From: Aliiruegeria lutimaris | Lineage (GTDB): Bacteria; Pseudomonadota; Alphaproteobacteria; Rhodobacterales; Rhodobacteraceae | DNA: 64,000 nt | Assembly: GCF_900099935.1 (NCBI RefSeq) | Contig: NZ_FNEK01000010.1 | Coordinates: forward strand, 41,089 to 105,088 | Direction: 5' to 3' | Shown here: one piece after another, positions 37,222-46,569 of the stretch | How positions within the stretch are numbered: position 1 is the stretch's first letter | How the letters are laid out: each line of letters opens with the position of its first letter | The notes under the pieces: generated by a model | What the model was told of the DNA's origin: nothing | Seen by the model: only the letters and a program-made list of their open reading frames with translations | Database searches by the model: none | Position numbers and translations under genes: made by a program

Positions 37222-37650
37222 TTGAACGACTTCGACCTCGACACATTCATCCCCTACCGGCTGGCTGTTCTGGCCGGAAAGGTGAGCCGAGAATTTTCCC
37301 GGCACTACAACGAACGCTTCGGCCTTTCGCGCGCGGAATGGCGGGTGATCGCCCATCTCGCCGCCTCGGGGCCGGCCAGTGTCGGCGAGATCCACAAGCG
37401 CGTCGACATGGACAAGAGCCGGGTCTCGCGCGCGGCGACGAGGTTGGAAGGCGAGGGGCTTCTCAGCAAGGAGGATCACCCGGTCGATGGCCGGCTGGTA
37501 AAGCTCTCCCTGACTCCGGCCGGGCTGCAAATGATGGAGGAGCTGGCGCAGATGGCGAACGCCTACCAGGCCGAGTTGCTCAAGCGAACCGGGCCGGGTG
37601 GGCTGGGGCTTCTGGCCGCGCTGGAACGCATGGGCGAAGACGGCGATTGA
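37222..37650 (+). CDS. MarR-family transcriptional regulator
   Basis: A 142-residue winged-helix protein: IPYRLAVLAGKVSREFSRHYNERFGLSRAEWRVI, HKRVDMDKSRVSRAATRLEGEGLL (recognition helix) and wing DHPVDGRLVKLSLTPAG. The start is inferred at TTG 37222, with AGGAAG just upstream; no ATG gives the family N-terminus. It is divergent from kbl-tdh and 73 bases before a thiolase gene, so it could control either. The kbl-marR gap contains a short imperfect repeat (GGTCGG...CCGACC near 37138-37161). Confidence 0.85.
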   Translation: MNDFDLDTFIPYRLAVLAGKVSREFSRHYNERFGLSRAEWRVIAHLAASGPASVGEIHKRVDMDKSRVSRAATRLEGEGLLSKEDHPVDGRLVKLSLTPAGLQMMEELAQMANAYQAELLKRTGPGGLGLLAALERMGEDGD

Positions 37651-37723
37651 GACGTCACGTTTGGCGCGCACAACGGCGCGCACTTTGCTAGCAAGGCCGG
37701 GGAACAGGATCTGGGAGGATCAC

Positions 37724-38899
37724 ATGCAGGACATCGTCATTCTCGGCAGCGCGCGCACGGCCATCGGGGCCTTTGGTGGCGCGCTCGCCGGACAGGCGCC
37801 GATCACGCTTGGCGCCATCGTGGCCCGCGCGGCGCTGGAGCGCTCGGGCCTTGCGCCCGAAAAGATCGGTACCGTCGCTTACGGGCACATCATCAACACC
37901 GAGCCGCGCGACATGTATCTGAGCCGCGTTTCCGCGATGGAAGCCGGGGTGCCGGACAGCGTACCAGCGATGAACGTCAATCGCCTCTGTGGCTCGGGCG
38001 CTCAGGCCATCGTGTCCGCCGCACAGGGTCTCATGCTGGGAGATGCCGATTTCGCGCTGGCGGGCGGAGCGGAATGCATGAGCCGCGCACCCTATATCGT
38101 GCCGGCGGCGCGGTGGGGGGCCAAGATGGGCGATGCCACCGCACAGGACATGATGCTGGGCGCACTGAACTGTCCGTTTGGAACGGGGCATATGGGCATC
38201 ACGGCGGAGAACGTCGCCGGGGAACATGGCGTCGGCCGCGAGGATCAGGACGCCTTTGCTCTGGAGAGCCAGCAACGCGCAGCCAAAGCTATCGAGGCGG
38301 GCTATTTCGAGCGCGAGATCGTGCCCGTCGAGGTCAAGGTGAAGCGCGAGACCGTTTCCTTTGCCCGTGACGAGCACCCGAAAGCGACCACTCTGGAGAA
38401 GCTGGCCGCCCTGCGCCCGGCCTTCCAGAGGGATGGCACCGTGACCGCAGGCAACGCCTCGGGCATCAATGACGGCGCCGCCGCGCTGGTGCTGGCCCGG
38501 GCGGAAGCCGCCGAGGCACCGGGGCTTGTGCCCAAGGCGCGGATCCTGGGCTATGCCCATGCCGGTGTGCGCCCCGAGGTGATGGGGATCGGACCGGTGC
38601 CGGCGGTCGAGAAGCTTTGCGCGCGGACCGGGCTCGACGTGTCGGATTTCGACGTGATCGAGTCGAACGAGGCCTTCGCCGCGCAGGCGATTGCCGTCAA
38701 CCGCGCGCTCGGGCTGGACCCGGCCCGGGTGAACCCCAATGGCGGCGCAATCGCGCTCGGCCATCCCGTCGGGGCCACGGGGGCGATCATCACCGTCAAG
38801 GCGCTCTACGAGCTGGAACGCACGGGCGGCAAGCGCGCGCTGATCACCATGTGCATCGGCGGCGGACAGGGGATCGCATTGGCGCTGGAACGCCTGTGA
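37724..38899 (+). CDS. Acetyl-CoA acetyltransferase (thiolase)
   Basis: This enzyme condenses two acetyl-CoA to acetoacetyl-CoA or runs in reverse. 391 residues, biosynthetic-type thiolase. The nucleophilic Cys lies in [17 protein letters not shown] (about residue 88), the His segment is [18 protein letters not shown] and the C-terminal catalytic Cys is in [24 protein letters not shown] ribosome site. No phaB or phaC lies beside it, so the choice between PHA synthesis and ketone or fatty acid catabolism is open. The kbl product acetyl-CoA is a possible link to its neighbours. Confidence 0.92.
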   Translation: MQDIVILGSARTAIGAFGGALAGQAPITLGAIVARAALERSGLAPEKIGTVAYGHIINTEPRDMYLSRVSAMEAGVPDSVPAMNVNRLCGSGAQAIVSAAQGLMLGDADFALAGGAECMSRAPYIVPAARWGAKMGDATAQDMMLGALNCPFGTGHMGITAENVAGEHGVGREDQDAFALESQQRAAKAIEAGYFEREIVPVEVKVKRETVSFARDEHPKATTLEKLAALRPAFQRDGTVTAGNASGINDGAAALVLARAEAAEAPGLVPKARILGYAHAGVRPEVMGIGPVPAVEKLCARTGLDVSDFDVIESNEAFAAQAIAVNRALGLDPARVNPNGGAIALGHPVGATGAIITVKALYELERTGGKRALITMCIGGGQGIALALERL

Positions 38900-38913
38900 T
38901 TTGAGCGCGGGCG

Positions 38914-40947
38914 CTATTTCAGCTGGATGGATGCCCGCGCCGTCCGCCCCTCGGCGTCGATGACCGAGAGATCGAGGAAGCCCTTGCCCGGATCGGGCAG
39001 GAGACTCTCGCGCTGGCGCGTCTGCAGGATGACCGGCGCACCATTTGCCAACCATGAGAAGGGCGGAGTGCCGTCGCGCACCTTGAGCAACAGCCCGTCA
39101 TACGCCTCGACCTCGGCGCCATCGGGCGGGAAGGCGAGCTTGGGCGCATCGGCGGCTTCCCGGAAAACGGCATTGCGCGGGCGGAAATTGCGCAGCGGGG
39201 CGGGCAGATCCGCATTCGCCGCCAGAAGGGCCGCGGCGGGCGGCGGGGAAAGCGGCTCGACCCTTGGTCCGATCCGCCCGAAGGTCTGAAAAAGCACGGG
39301 AGCCGCCAGATCGCCGCCGAAGGCACCTGGCACCGCCGTCCCGTCCGGGCGGCCAATCCAGACACCGGCCACGTGCCGCCCGTCGAACCCGATCGCCCAG
39401 GCGTCGCGGTGGCCATAGCTGGTGCCAGTCTTGTAGGCGAGCTTCAGCCGCGCGGCATGGGGCGGAGGCGGCATGCCCGACAGGATATGGCCGAGCTGCC
39501 AGGCCGAGACATCCGTGAGAATGCGCTTTTCCTTGAACTCGAAACCCAGCGTGTCGTGCAGCGGCATCGACACCCCGCCCCGCGCGATGGCACCGTAAAG
39601 GCGGATCAGGTCTTCGAGCGTGACGCCCACACCACCGAGGGCCACGGCAAGGCCGGGCGTATCGTTCGGGATAACCGGCGTGACGCCCGCCCGCTCCAGC
39701 CGCGAGACGAGCCGCGCCGGGCCGATGGCCTCGGTCAGCGCGACAACGGGGATGTTGAGTGACATCTGCAACGCTCGCCGCACCCGGACGGTGCCACGAT
39801 ACAGCCCGTCGAAATTGACCGGGGCGTAGCGACCGAAGGAGACCGGGCGGTCCTCGATCAGCGTTTCCGGATGCGCGAGGCCGGCGTCGAATGCCAGCCC
39901 GTAGACCAGTGGTTTCAGGGTCGATCCCGGCGAGCGCAGGGCGCGGGTCATGTCCAGCCAGCCGCCGCGCTCCTCGGCGAGATAGCCCGCCGAGCCAACC
40001 GAGGCCAGAACCTCTCCGGTTCGATGATCGGCCACCATGATCGCCGCCGAAAGCCGCTCGCCCGAGGCGCTTGCAGCCTCCGCAGCGAGGGTTTGCAGCG
40101 AAGCTTGAAGGTCGCGGTCGAGCGTCGTCAGATGCACGTCCCGCAGCGGATGTTCCGCCTGAAGCCGCTCGGCCAGATGCGGCGCATAGGCAGGGAAGCT
40201 ACGACGGGCGGACGGAACCGGCGTTGTTCTTGCGGCCTCGGCCGTGTCGGCATCGATCACGCCAGCGCTGACCATGCGGCCAAGCACCCTGTCCCGCGCC
40301 AGCGTCGCGTTCTGGTTGTGCCGGTCGGGGCGGCGCGATGTCGGCGCCTGCGGGATCGCCACCAGGAGCGCGGCCTGGGCCGGGGTGAGCCGCTTCGGCT
40401 CCTTGCCGAAATAGGCCAGGCTCGCCGCCCGCACCCCTTCGAGATTGCCGCCGAAGGGCGCACGCTCGAAATAGATGGCGAGGATCTCTTCCTTGTCCAG
40501 TTGCCGCTCCAGCGCGAGGGCCAGCCGGAATTGCCGGATCTTGCCCGCCATCTGCCCGGTCGTCCCGTCCTCCAAAAGGCGGGCGACCTGCATCGTCAGG
40601 GTCGAGCCGCCCGACACGACGCGGCCATTCAGAACCGCCTGCCCCGTGGCGCGCAGCATGGCCAACCAGTCCACGCCATGATGGCGATAGAAGCGCTTGT
40701 CCTCGAAGGCGACCAGCATCGCGGGATAGACCGGGTCCACATCGGCCAGCCGCGCGGCCATCCGCCAGCGGCCATCGGCGACGGTAAAGGCACGCAACAG
40801 ACGCCCCTCCCGGTCCAGAACCTCGACCGAGGTCTCGACCACGAGTACCGGGATATCGGTCGCGTCCACCCAGGCATCGAACGCATCCCGCCCGGCGGCG
40901 CCGAGATACAGCACCAGCGCCAGCAGGAAGAGGCCGTACCGTCTCAT
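38914..40947 (-). CDS. pbpC: Penicillin-binding protein 1C
   Basis: A bifunctional peptidoglycan synthase. One N-terminal anchor helix (YGLFLLALVLYLGAA), a glycosyltransferase domain with catalytic Glu in AFEDKRFYRHHGVDW and GGSTLTMQVARLLE, a transpeptidase domain with SxxK in SPGSTLKPLVYG, SxN in MSLNIPVVAL and KTGTSYGHRDAW, and the C-terminal BiPBP_C domain (FPPDGAEVEAYDG...). 677 residues. Its ATG overlaps the stop of the alpha-2-macroglobulin gene (ATGA, 40944-40947), the classic bacterial pair thought to combine wall repair with protease trapping. Confidence 0.95.
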   Translation of the reverse strand: MRRYGLFLLALVLYLGAAGRDAFDAWVDATDIPVLVVETSVEVLDREGRLLRAFTVADGRWRMAARLADVDPVYPAMLVAFEDKRFYRHHGVDWLAMLRATGQAVLNGRVVSGGSTLTMQVARLLEDGTTGQMAGKIRQFRLALALERQLDKEEILAIYFERAPFGGNLEGVRAASLAYFGKEPKRLTPAQAALLVAIPQAPTSRRPDRHNQNATLARDRVLGRMVSAGVIDADTAEAARTTPVPSARRSFPAYAPHLAERLQAEHPLRDVHLTTLDRDLQASLQTLAAEAASASGERLSAAIMVADHRTGEVLASVGSAGYLAEERGGWLDMTRALRSPGSTLKPLVYGLAFDAGLAHPETLIEDRPVSFGRYAPVNFDGLYRGTVRVRRALQMSLNIPVVALTEAIGPARLVSRLERAGVTPVIPNDTPGLAVALGGVGVTLEDLIRLYGAIARGGVSMPLHDTLGFEFKEKRILTDVSAWQLGHILSGMPPPPHAARLKLAYKTGTSYGHRDAWAIGFDGRHVAGVWIGRPDGTAVPGAFGGDLAAPVLFQTFGRIGPRVEPLSPPPAAALLAANADLPAPLRNFRPRNAVFREAADAPKLAFPPDGAEVEAYDGLLLKVRDGTPPFSWLANGAPVILQTRQRESLLPDPGKGFLDLSVIDAEGRTARASIQLK

Positions 40948-43900
40948 TCGGTGACCGTCACCCGGCCTTCCTCACCGCGGGCGCGGAATTGCGGCCGGTA
41001 CATGTCCTCGACGCTGGCGGCGGGGTGGTGGTAGTTGCCGGGCGACACAGCGCGCAGGATATAGGCCAGCCGAAGCGGCTTGTCCGAGCGCCAGTCCACC
41101 GCCGCGAGGAAGCGCTCCTGACGGAATTCGGTGCTGCGCGCCTCGGCCGTTTGCAGCCAGTCCAGCCCGCGAATGTCGCCGGAGCGTACAAGGCTGGGAT
41201 TGTCGATCTCGAAGCCCGCGGGCAGCGGGTCATTCACCATCAGCCGCGCCTCGCTCTGCTGGAAAGGCTTGACGGTCAGAACCGCCACCAGCCGCGTGCC
41301 GTGCTGCACGATGCCGGGATCGGCGGGCTCGCCCTCCATGGTGAAATAGGCGCGGTCGATCGAATAGCCGTTGCCGTTGCGGCTCTCGGGCTGCGCGGGC
41401 ACACCAAATGTGGTCAGGGTGAGTTGCGCCTCCTGCGACCCGGTATTGGTGACGACGATTGGCTCGGCAGAGGTCTCGTCCTCCATCACCCGCACCAGCG
41501 GGCCGTCCACCGGGTCTCCGTCGATCAGGAAGTCGCCCGCGCTGGTTTCAACCAGCGCATGCGCGGCCAAAAGCGACCAGACGCTTTCCTGCGTGGAGCG
41601 ACGCCGGTCGGTATCGGCCAAACGATCCACGAGCACGTCGTGATCGAAGGCTTCGCTGCCCGCCTCGACGGCAAGGGTCAGAACGGCGGCGGAATCGCGC
41701 AGGTTGGTGCCATAGTCGGCCCGCCATATCGCTTCCTGCTCATCGGCGAGCCTTGGCAGAAGCTGCGCCGCCGCCCGACGGAACATGGCATCCGCGCGCG
41801 GCTGATCGCCATACATCGCGAGCGCCGAACCGATCTGGGCCGTTGCCAGTGGCGAGCCGAAATCATCGCCCTTCACGTCGGCATAGTACCGCAAATCGCC
41901 GATCGGCGCGGCACCCTCGCGGGCCAGCACCAACAGCGCATAGGCGACATCCTCGCCACCTGTCTGGAAATCACTCGCGTAATTCAGCTCGTTGCGCAGG
42001 TTGTCCATCGCCTGCCGGAAGGCGAGGTCCGGCACGGTGTAACCCTGCGCGCGGGCGCGGCTGAGGAAGTCGGAGACATAGGCATCGAGCCACATGTCGC
42101 TGTCATAGGCATTCCACAGCCCAAAGCCGCCCGAGGAGGTCTGGCGGGAGAGTACGATGTCGATCGCCCGTCCGATCCTTTCGGGGATCGTGGCGTTCTT
42201 CTCCATCCCCATGGCACTGGCCATCTGGTCGAAATAGAGCAGCGGCAGCGCCTGGCTCGTCACTTGCTCGGTGCAGCCATAGGGGTAGCGGTCGAGCGCG
42301 GAGAGCAGGCCGGGTGCGTCCAGCCGGCCCAACGGGCCCAGCGCGAGCGTGGCCGAGCCGGTGCCCGGACGCATCCCGGCAAACACATCCCGCGAGAGGG
42401 TAAAACTCGCGCCCGCCGCCAGCGGGAAGCGCGTAGTGGTCGCGGCTTCCGGATCGTTGACCTGCACCGGCAGTTTCAGCGTCTTCTCAAGCCGTTTGCC
42501 GCCGGGCGTGGTGATGGCGACCTCGATCTCCGCAAGACCGGTCTCCGTGGCCAGAACAGGTACGGAGAGAACCGTCTTCTCCCCTTCGCCAAGCTCCACC
42601 GCAGTCGGGATGGCGCTCGCGTCGAGCGTCACGCCCTCTGCCATTGCCTCGATACCAAAGGCTCCGACAGGCCCCTCGGCATGAACCAGTTCCAGCCGCA
42701 TCTCGGTGCTGTCGCCGGGCGCCATGAAACGCGGCAGCGAAGCGGTCAGCACGGCGGGATCGCGCACCAGAACATCCGCATCGGCCTTACCGACGCCGGA
42801 ATTGCTCCAGACAACGGCCATGAGTTTTACCTGCCCGTTGAAGGACGGCATGTCGAAAGACGTGCGCGCATACCCATCCGGCCCCACGGTCAGCAGGCCG
42901 CTGAAATAGGCAACCAGCTCCTCCGTCGGCGGCGGTGCCTGCATGCGCATCTGGGCCTCGGCATCGCCACCCGAGCGCAGGCTGCCGCGATTGCCGGATT
43001 GCCCGTCGATCAGGCGGCCATAGATGTCGCGCAGCCCGACCCCGAGCTTGCGCTGGCCGAAATAATAGCCGGGCGCATCGGGCGGCAGGTGGCCGGTCAG
43101 GTTCAGGATGCCCTGATCAACCGCGGCGATGGTGGCAAAAGCGGTTTCGCCTTCGGTCATGCCCTCGACCTTGAGGGCAACCTCCATTGGCGCGCGCGGC
43201 TCGGCCTTCTCGGGCACTTCGAAGCTCGCCGAAAGGCGCGCGGCGCCGGGATCGACGCTGGCATGGGCAAGCCCGAGCGCGCGGGCGGGCGCGTGGCCCT
43301 CAGTGGGAGCGTTCATCGGCCGGATCAAGGTGGCGGTGACATAGGCGCCCGCACCCCAATCGTCGGTGACGGGCAGCTCGATCAGGCTTTCGCCCTCCGG
43401 AAGCTCGGCCGTCTTCATGTCGATCAACCGATTGGAGGCGACCGTGATCAGTGCCTTACCCGCATGGCGAGGCACGACCCGCAGGCGCGCGGTATCACCT
43501 GCGCGATAGGCCTCGCGGTCGAGCGACACTTCTAGCAGGTCGGGCGTGCTCAGCGCTTCGGCGGGCGCGTACCAGCCCGCGTCGAAGGCGTATGCGGCGG
43601 CGGCATAAGACCCGTCCACCCGCTCCACGACCAGTTCATACTGGCCCCAATCCACCGGGGCCGAGATCTGCAGCGGGGCGCCCTCCAGCGAGGCCTCGCC
43701 GCTGGCAACCCGGCTGCGCCGTGTCATCGGTTCCCAGTTCCAGCTCCCATAGGCGGAGTACCACTGGTAGCGGGTCTCGATACGGTTGAGTTTCCAGGAG
43801 ACGCGCATCGGCATCGCGGACAGGTCCGCGCCAATCCCGATCACTTCGAAACCGGCTTCGCTGCCCTCGCCGACAACACCGTCGAAGAGTGGGCGCAGGC

Positions 43901-46400
43901 CGATCAGCGGCCCTCTGGGCGCGACCGGGCGGGTCATCTGCCGCTCGACCGGGCGGTCGGAGCCTTCGGAGACCCGCACACTTACCTGTGCTTCGAGCGG
44001 GCGGGTCGTCTCGGGGATATCCGGGAAGGCAACCCGCAGGATCGCGACACCGTTCGCGCCGGTACGCGTGGCCTCGAGCGCGGCCATATGCGGCTCGAAC
44101 GGGTCGTCATAGCGACCGAAGACGTACCCGGGAAATCCCTCGATCATGTCGGTCACGCTCAGGCGTACCTCGCCCTCGACCGGCAGGTCGCTGCCCGGAG
44201 CGCCGAACAGGTATTGCGCGTTGACCCCAAGGGCCGGCTCAGTCGTGCTGTCCAGCGCGCCTTCGGGCAGCACCATCTTGAAATCGATCCGTTCGGGCAG
44301 AAAATCCTCGACCAGCAGCTCGCGCGTGCTGAGCGCGGGGGCGTCCGGATCCGTGTGCAGGGCGATCTTCCAGGTGCCGCGCGGGACGGTTCCGCCCAGC
44401 GGCATGGAGACCACATGGCCCCCGGCCGTTCCGCTATCCGTCACATGACGGCTGTATTCGACGCCATCGGGCCGCGACAGGATCGCGGTAACCGGCAGGC
44501 CGGCAATCGCCTGCGCCTTGCCGTCGCGGGCCAGCACGGTGGCGTGGATGGTCTCGCCCGCGCGATATGCACCACGATCCGTGGCCAGGAACAGGTCCAC
44601 CGGGCCGGCGGCCTTCCGCCCCTCAACACCGCGATCGGAGAGGTCGAATTCCGGATCGGACAACGACAGGAAGCCGAGATCCTCCTCGCCCTTGCGCGCC
44701 AGAACCAGCGCCGGAGCGGATCCGCCGTGACCATTGACAAGGCCGGGCTCGAAGGCGGCATGACCGTCGGCATCGGTCGCGACACTGGCCAGCACCCGGT
44801 TCGAGCGGGAAATAAGCGAGACGTCGATACTTTCCAGCGGATCGGCCGTGCCGAGGGAGCGCACGAAGAGGTGCAACCCGTCCGCGCCGCTCATGCTGGC
44901 AAGGCCAAGATCGGAGATCACGAACCACTGCGTCGCCGTCGGCGCGTCGTAGCTGTCCATGCCCGCAACCGAGGCCTGCAGCGCATAAAGACCGGCGGGC
45001 TGATCGCCGATGGCCTCCGCCATGGGCAGAAGCGTGGTCACATCCTGGTTGAGCGCGCGGTCGACCTCCCCGGTGCCTCGCCAGATTTCCTCGGCCAGCC
45101 TGGCTTCGAGCCGGTCGGTCTCCCACGGGGAGAGCTGCTCGCCGAACATGTTCTGCTGGATCATCTGCATCAGGTTGCGATCGTCCACCCGGTGCAACGC
45201 CAGTTCGACCTCGTCGAGATTGACCGTCACGATGGGCAGCGCCGCATCGGGCGTGCGCGCCAGCACATAGGCGCGGCTGGGGAAACGGACGGAGGGCGAG
45301 CGATCGCGCACATAGACGTTCAGATCCACGTCCTTGATCAGCCCTTCGCCGGATTCCGCAGGTGTGCCGGCACGGAACCTAAGCTGGTATCGCGCACCAT
45401 GCTCCACGCCTTCGACGCAAAGTTCCCTGTCCTCGGCCTCGACGGAGAATCCGGTTTGGGGCAGTTGCAAATAGGGTTCGAAATCCACGCCCTTGGCGAG
45501 GGGCTCGTTGAAGATGGCGCAGATGCGCGGACGGGCCGGGTCGCTGTCCACGCGGTGATCGACGATCTGGAAGCCATAAAGCGAGATAGCCTCGTTCAGG
45601 GCCGTCATGACCGCGCCAGAAGGCGCGATGCTGTCGGCCAGGCGCAGGGCGGGCAGGATTTCACGCTCGCGCTTGCTGTCCTCCAATGCGCGCGCCAGAA
45701 CCAGCAGCGCTTCGGCCTGCATTTGCGGTGTGGTCGCACGCAGATAGGCATTCACCGCCGCCGGAATGGCACGCTGGCGCAGCTCGTTCTGCCTGTTTCG
45801 GTCATTGATTTTGGCCTGCAAGGCAGATTCCGCATAAGCAAGCCAGCCGTCCGGCGCATCCGTCATGGCCGTATAGGAGCCAGACCATTTGAGCGCGGCG
45901 TTGTGGTCACCGGCGACGCGCGCCTCCTCCATGCCGCTTATCAAGGCTTGAGGGCTCCAGCCGCTGGTGAAGTGGCGCATCGCGATAGCTTCGGCTTCCT
46001 TCCGGGCAGCCACCAGATCCTCGGGTCTCATGAAGCCCAGTTGGGCGGAGCGCAGCTTAGCCGACTCAAGGGTGGCCCTGGGGGTTTTCACGACAATTGC
46101 CGAGATCGCGCCGGTATAGGGCTCACGCTTCGTCACCGCGCGCTTTGCAAAACAGCTGTTGGAGCGTGAATTGAAGGTGAAGGCCTGGCAGTTTGGGTCC
46201 GTCAGGCAGGCCTGTTGGCAGGCCTCGAAGGTGGTGTCGAACAGCGAGCGCAGGTCGTCGCCGTAGAAATCCGTGTCTCGCTCGACGAGAAGGCGCCGCT
46301 CCGGGATCGGGCTGTCAAATGTCTGTGCCCGTGCCTGCATCGGAAGCGCCGTGAGAAGACAGCAGGCGAAAATGAAAACCTTCAAATAATCGAAACGCAT
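40944..46400 (-). CDS. Bacterial alpha-2-macroglobulin with N-terminal PAN/Apple-like domain
   Basis: A periplasmic protease trap of about 1818 residues. Signal peptide (MRFDYLKVFIFACCLLTALP then AQA cleavage). Residues about 35-95 form a PAN/Apple-like domain with paired cysteines (FEACQQACLTDPNCQAFTF, SNSCFAKRAV). The macroglobulin domains follow (MG1, MG-repeats, bait region), then the thioester CTEQ in YPYGCTEQVTSQ at about residue 1373, and the complement-like helical thioester domain (SSGGFGLWNAYDSDMWLDAYV). No lipobox, so it is soluble or anchored otherwise, unlike E. coli YfhM. The start at 46400 is chosen by the signal peptide. Confidence 0.93.
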   Translation of the reverse strand: MRFDYLKVFIFACCLLTALPMQARAQTFDSPIPERRLLVERDTDFYGDDLRSLFDTTFEACQQACLTDPNCQAFTFNSRSNSCFAKRAVTKREPYTGAISAIVVKTPRATLESAKLRSAQLGFMRPEDLVAARKEAEAIAMRHFTSGWSPQALISGMEEARVAGDHNAALKWSGSYTAMTDAPDGWLAYAESALQAKINDRNRQNELRQRAIPAAVNAYLRATTPQMQAEALLVLARALEDSKREREILPALRLADSIAPSGAVMTALNEAISLYGFQIVDHRVDSDPARPRICAIFNEPLAKGVDFEPYLQLPQTGFSVEAEDRELCVEGVEHGARYQLRFRAGTPAESGEGLIKDVDLNVYVRDRSPSVRFPSRAYVLARTPDAALPIVTVNLDEVELALHRVDDRNLMQMIQQNMFGEQLSPWETDRLEARLAEEIWRGTGEVDRALNQDVTTLLPMAEAIGDQPAGLYALQASVAGMDSYDAPTATQWFVISDLGLASMSGADGLHLFVRSLGTADPLESIDVSLISRSNRVLASVATDADGHAAFEPGLVNGHGGSAPALVLARKGEEDLGFLSLSDPEFDLSDRGVEGRKAAGPVDLFLATDRGAYRAGETIHATVLARDGKAQAIAGLPVTAILSRPDGVEYSRHVTDSGTAGGHVVSMPLGGTVPRGTWKIALHTDPDAPALSTRELLVEDFLPERIDFKMVLPEGALDSTTEPALGVNAQYLFGAPGSDLPVEGEVRLSVTDMIEGFPGYVFGRYDDPFEPHMAALEATRTGANGVAILRVAFPDIPETTRPLEAQVSVRVSEGSDRPVERQMTRPVAPRGPLIGLRPLFDGVVGEGSEAGFEVIGIGADLSAMPMRVSWKLNRIETRYQWYSAYGSWNWEPMTRRSRVASGEASLEGAPLQISAPVDWGQYELVVERVDGSYAAAAYAFDAGWYAPAEALSTPDLLEVSLDREAYRAGDTARLRVVPRHAGKALITVASNRLIDMKTAELPEGESLIELPVTDDWGAGAYVTATLIRPMNAPTEGHAPARALGLAHASVDPGAARLSASFEVPEKAEPRAPMEVALKVEGMTEGETAFATIAAVDQGILNLTGHLPPDAPGYYFGQRKLGVGLRDIYGRLIDGQSGNRGSLRSGGDAEAQMRMQAPPPTEELVAYFSGLLTVGPDGYARTSFDMPSFNGQVKLMAVVWSNSGVGKADADVLVRDPAVLTASLPRFMAPGDSTEMRLELVHAEGPVGAFGIEAMAEGVTLDASAIPTAVELGEGEKTVLSVPVLATETGLAEIEVAITTPGGKRLEKTLKLPVQVNDPEAATTTRFPLAAGASFTLSRDVFAGMRPGTGSATLALGPLGRLDAPGLLSALDRYPYGCTEQVTSQALPLLYFDQMASAMGMEKNATIPERIGRAIDIVLSRQTSSGGFGLWNAYDSDMWLDAYVSDFLSRARAQGYTVPDLAFRQAMDNLRNELNYASDFQTGGEDVAYALLVLAREGAAPIGDLRYYADVKGDDFGSPLATAQIGSALAMYGDQPRADAMFRRAAAQLLPRLADEQEAIWRADYGTNLRDSAAVLTLAVEAGSEAFDHDVLVDRLADTDRRRSTQESVWSLLAAHALVETSAGDFLIDGDPVDGPLVRVMEDETSAEPIVVTNTGSQEAQLTLTTFGVPAQPESRNGNGYSIDRAYFTMEGEPADPGIVQHGTRLVAVLTVKPFQQSEARLMVNDPLPAGFEIDNPSLVRSGDIRGLDWLQTAEARSTEFRQERFLAAVDWRSDKPLRLAYILRAVSPGNYHHPAASVEDMYRPQFRARGEEGRVTVTE

Positions 46401-46569
46401 GGCAAGAACTCCGCGGGCAAGCCTACCCCTTAGCGTGACACAACGCGGCGCAGCTTTGCAACGATTCCCCACCGGCTATCCCGGCCGGGATTAAACCCCT
46501 GTTCACCAAAGTGCGGGAAGGATTGCGCAACGAGATCGCCTGAACCGGCTGAGCGGGAGATGCCACGAG

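Noticed and set aside
40989..43535. Open frame of 848 codons opposite the macroglobulin gene, with a further one of 693 codons at 44088-46169
   Set aside because: Both are antisense shadows of a single long coding sequence with a signal peptide and thioester.
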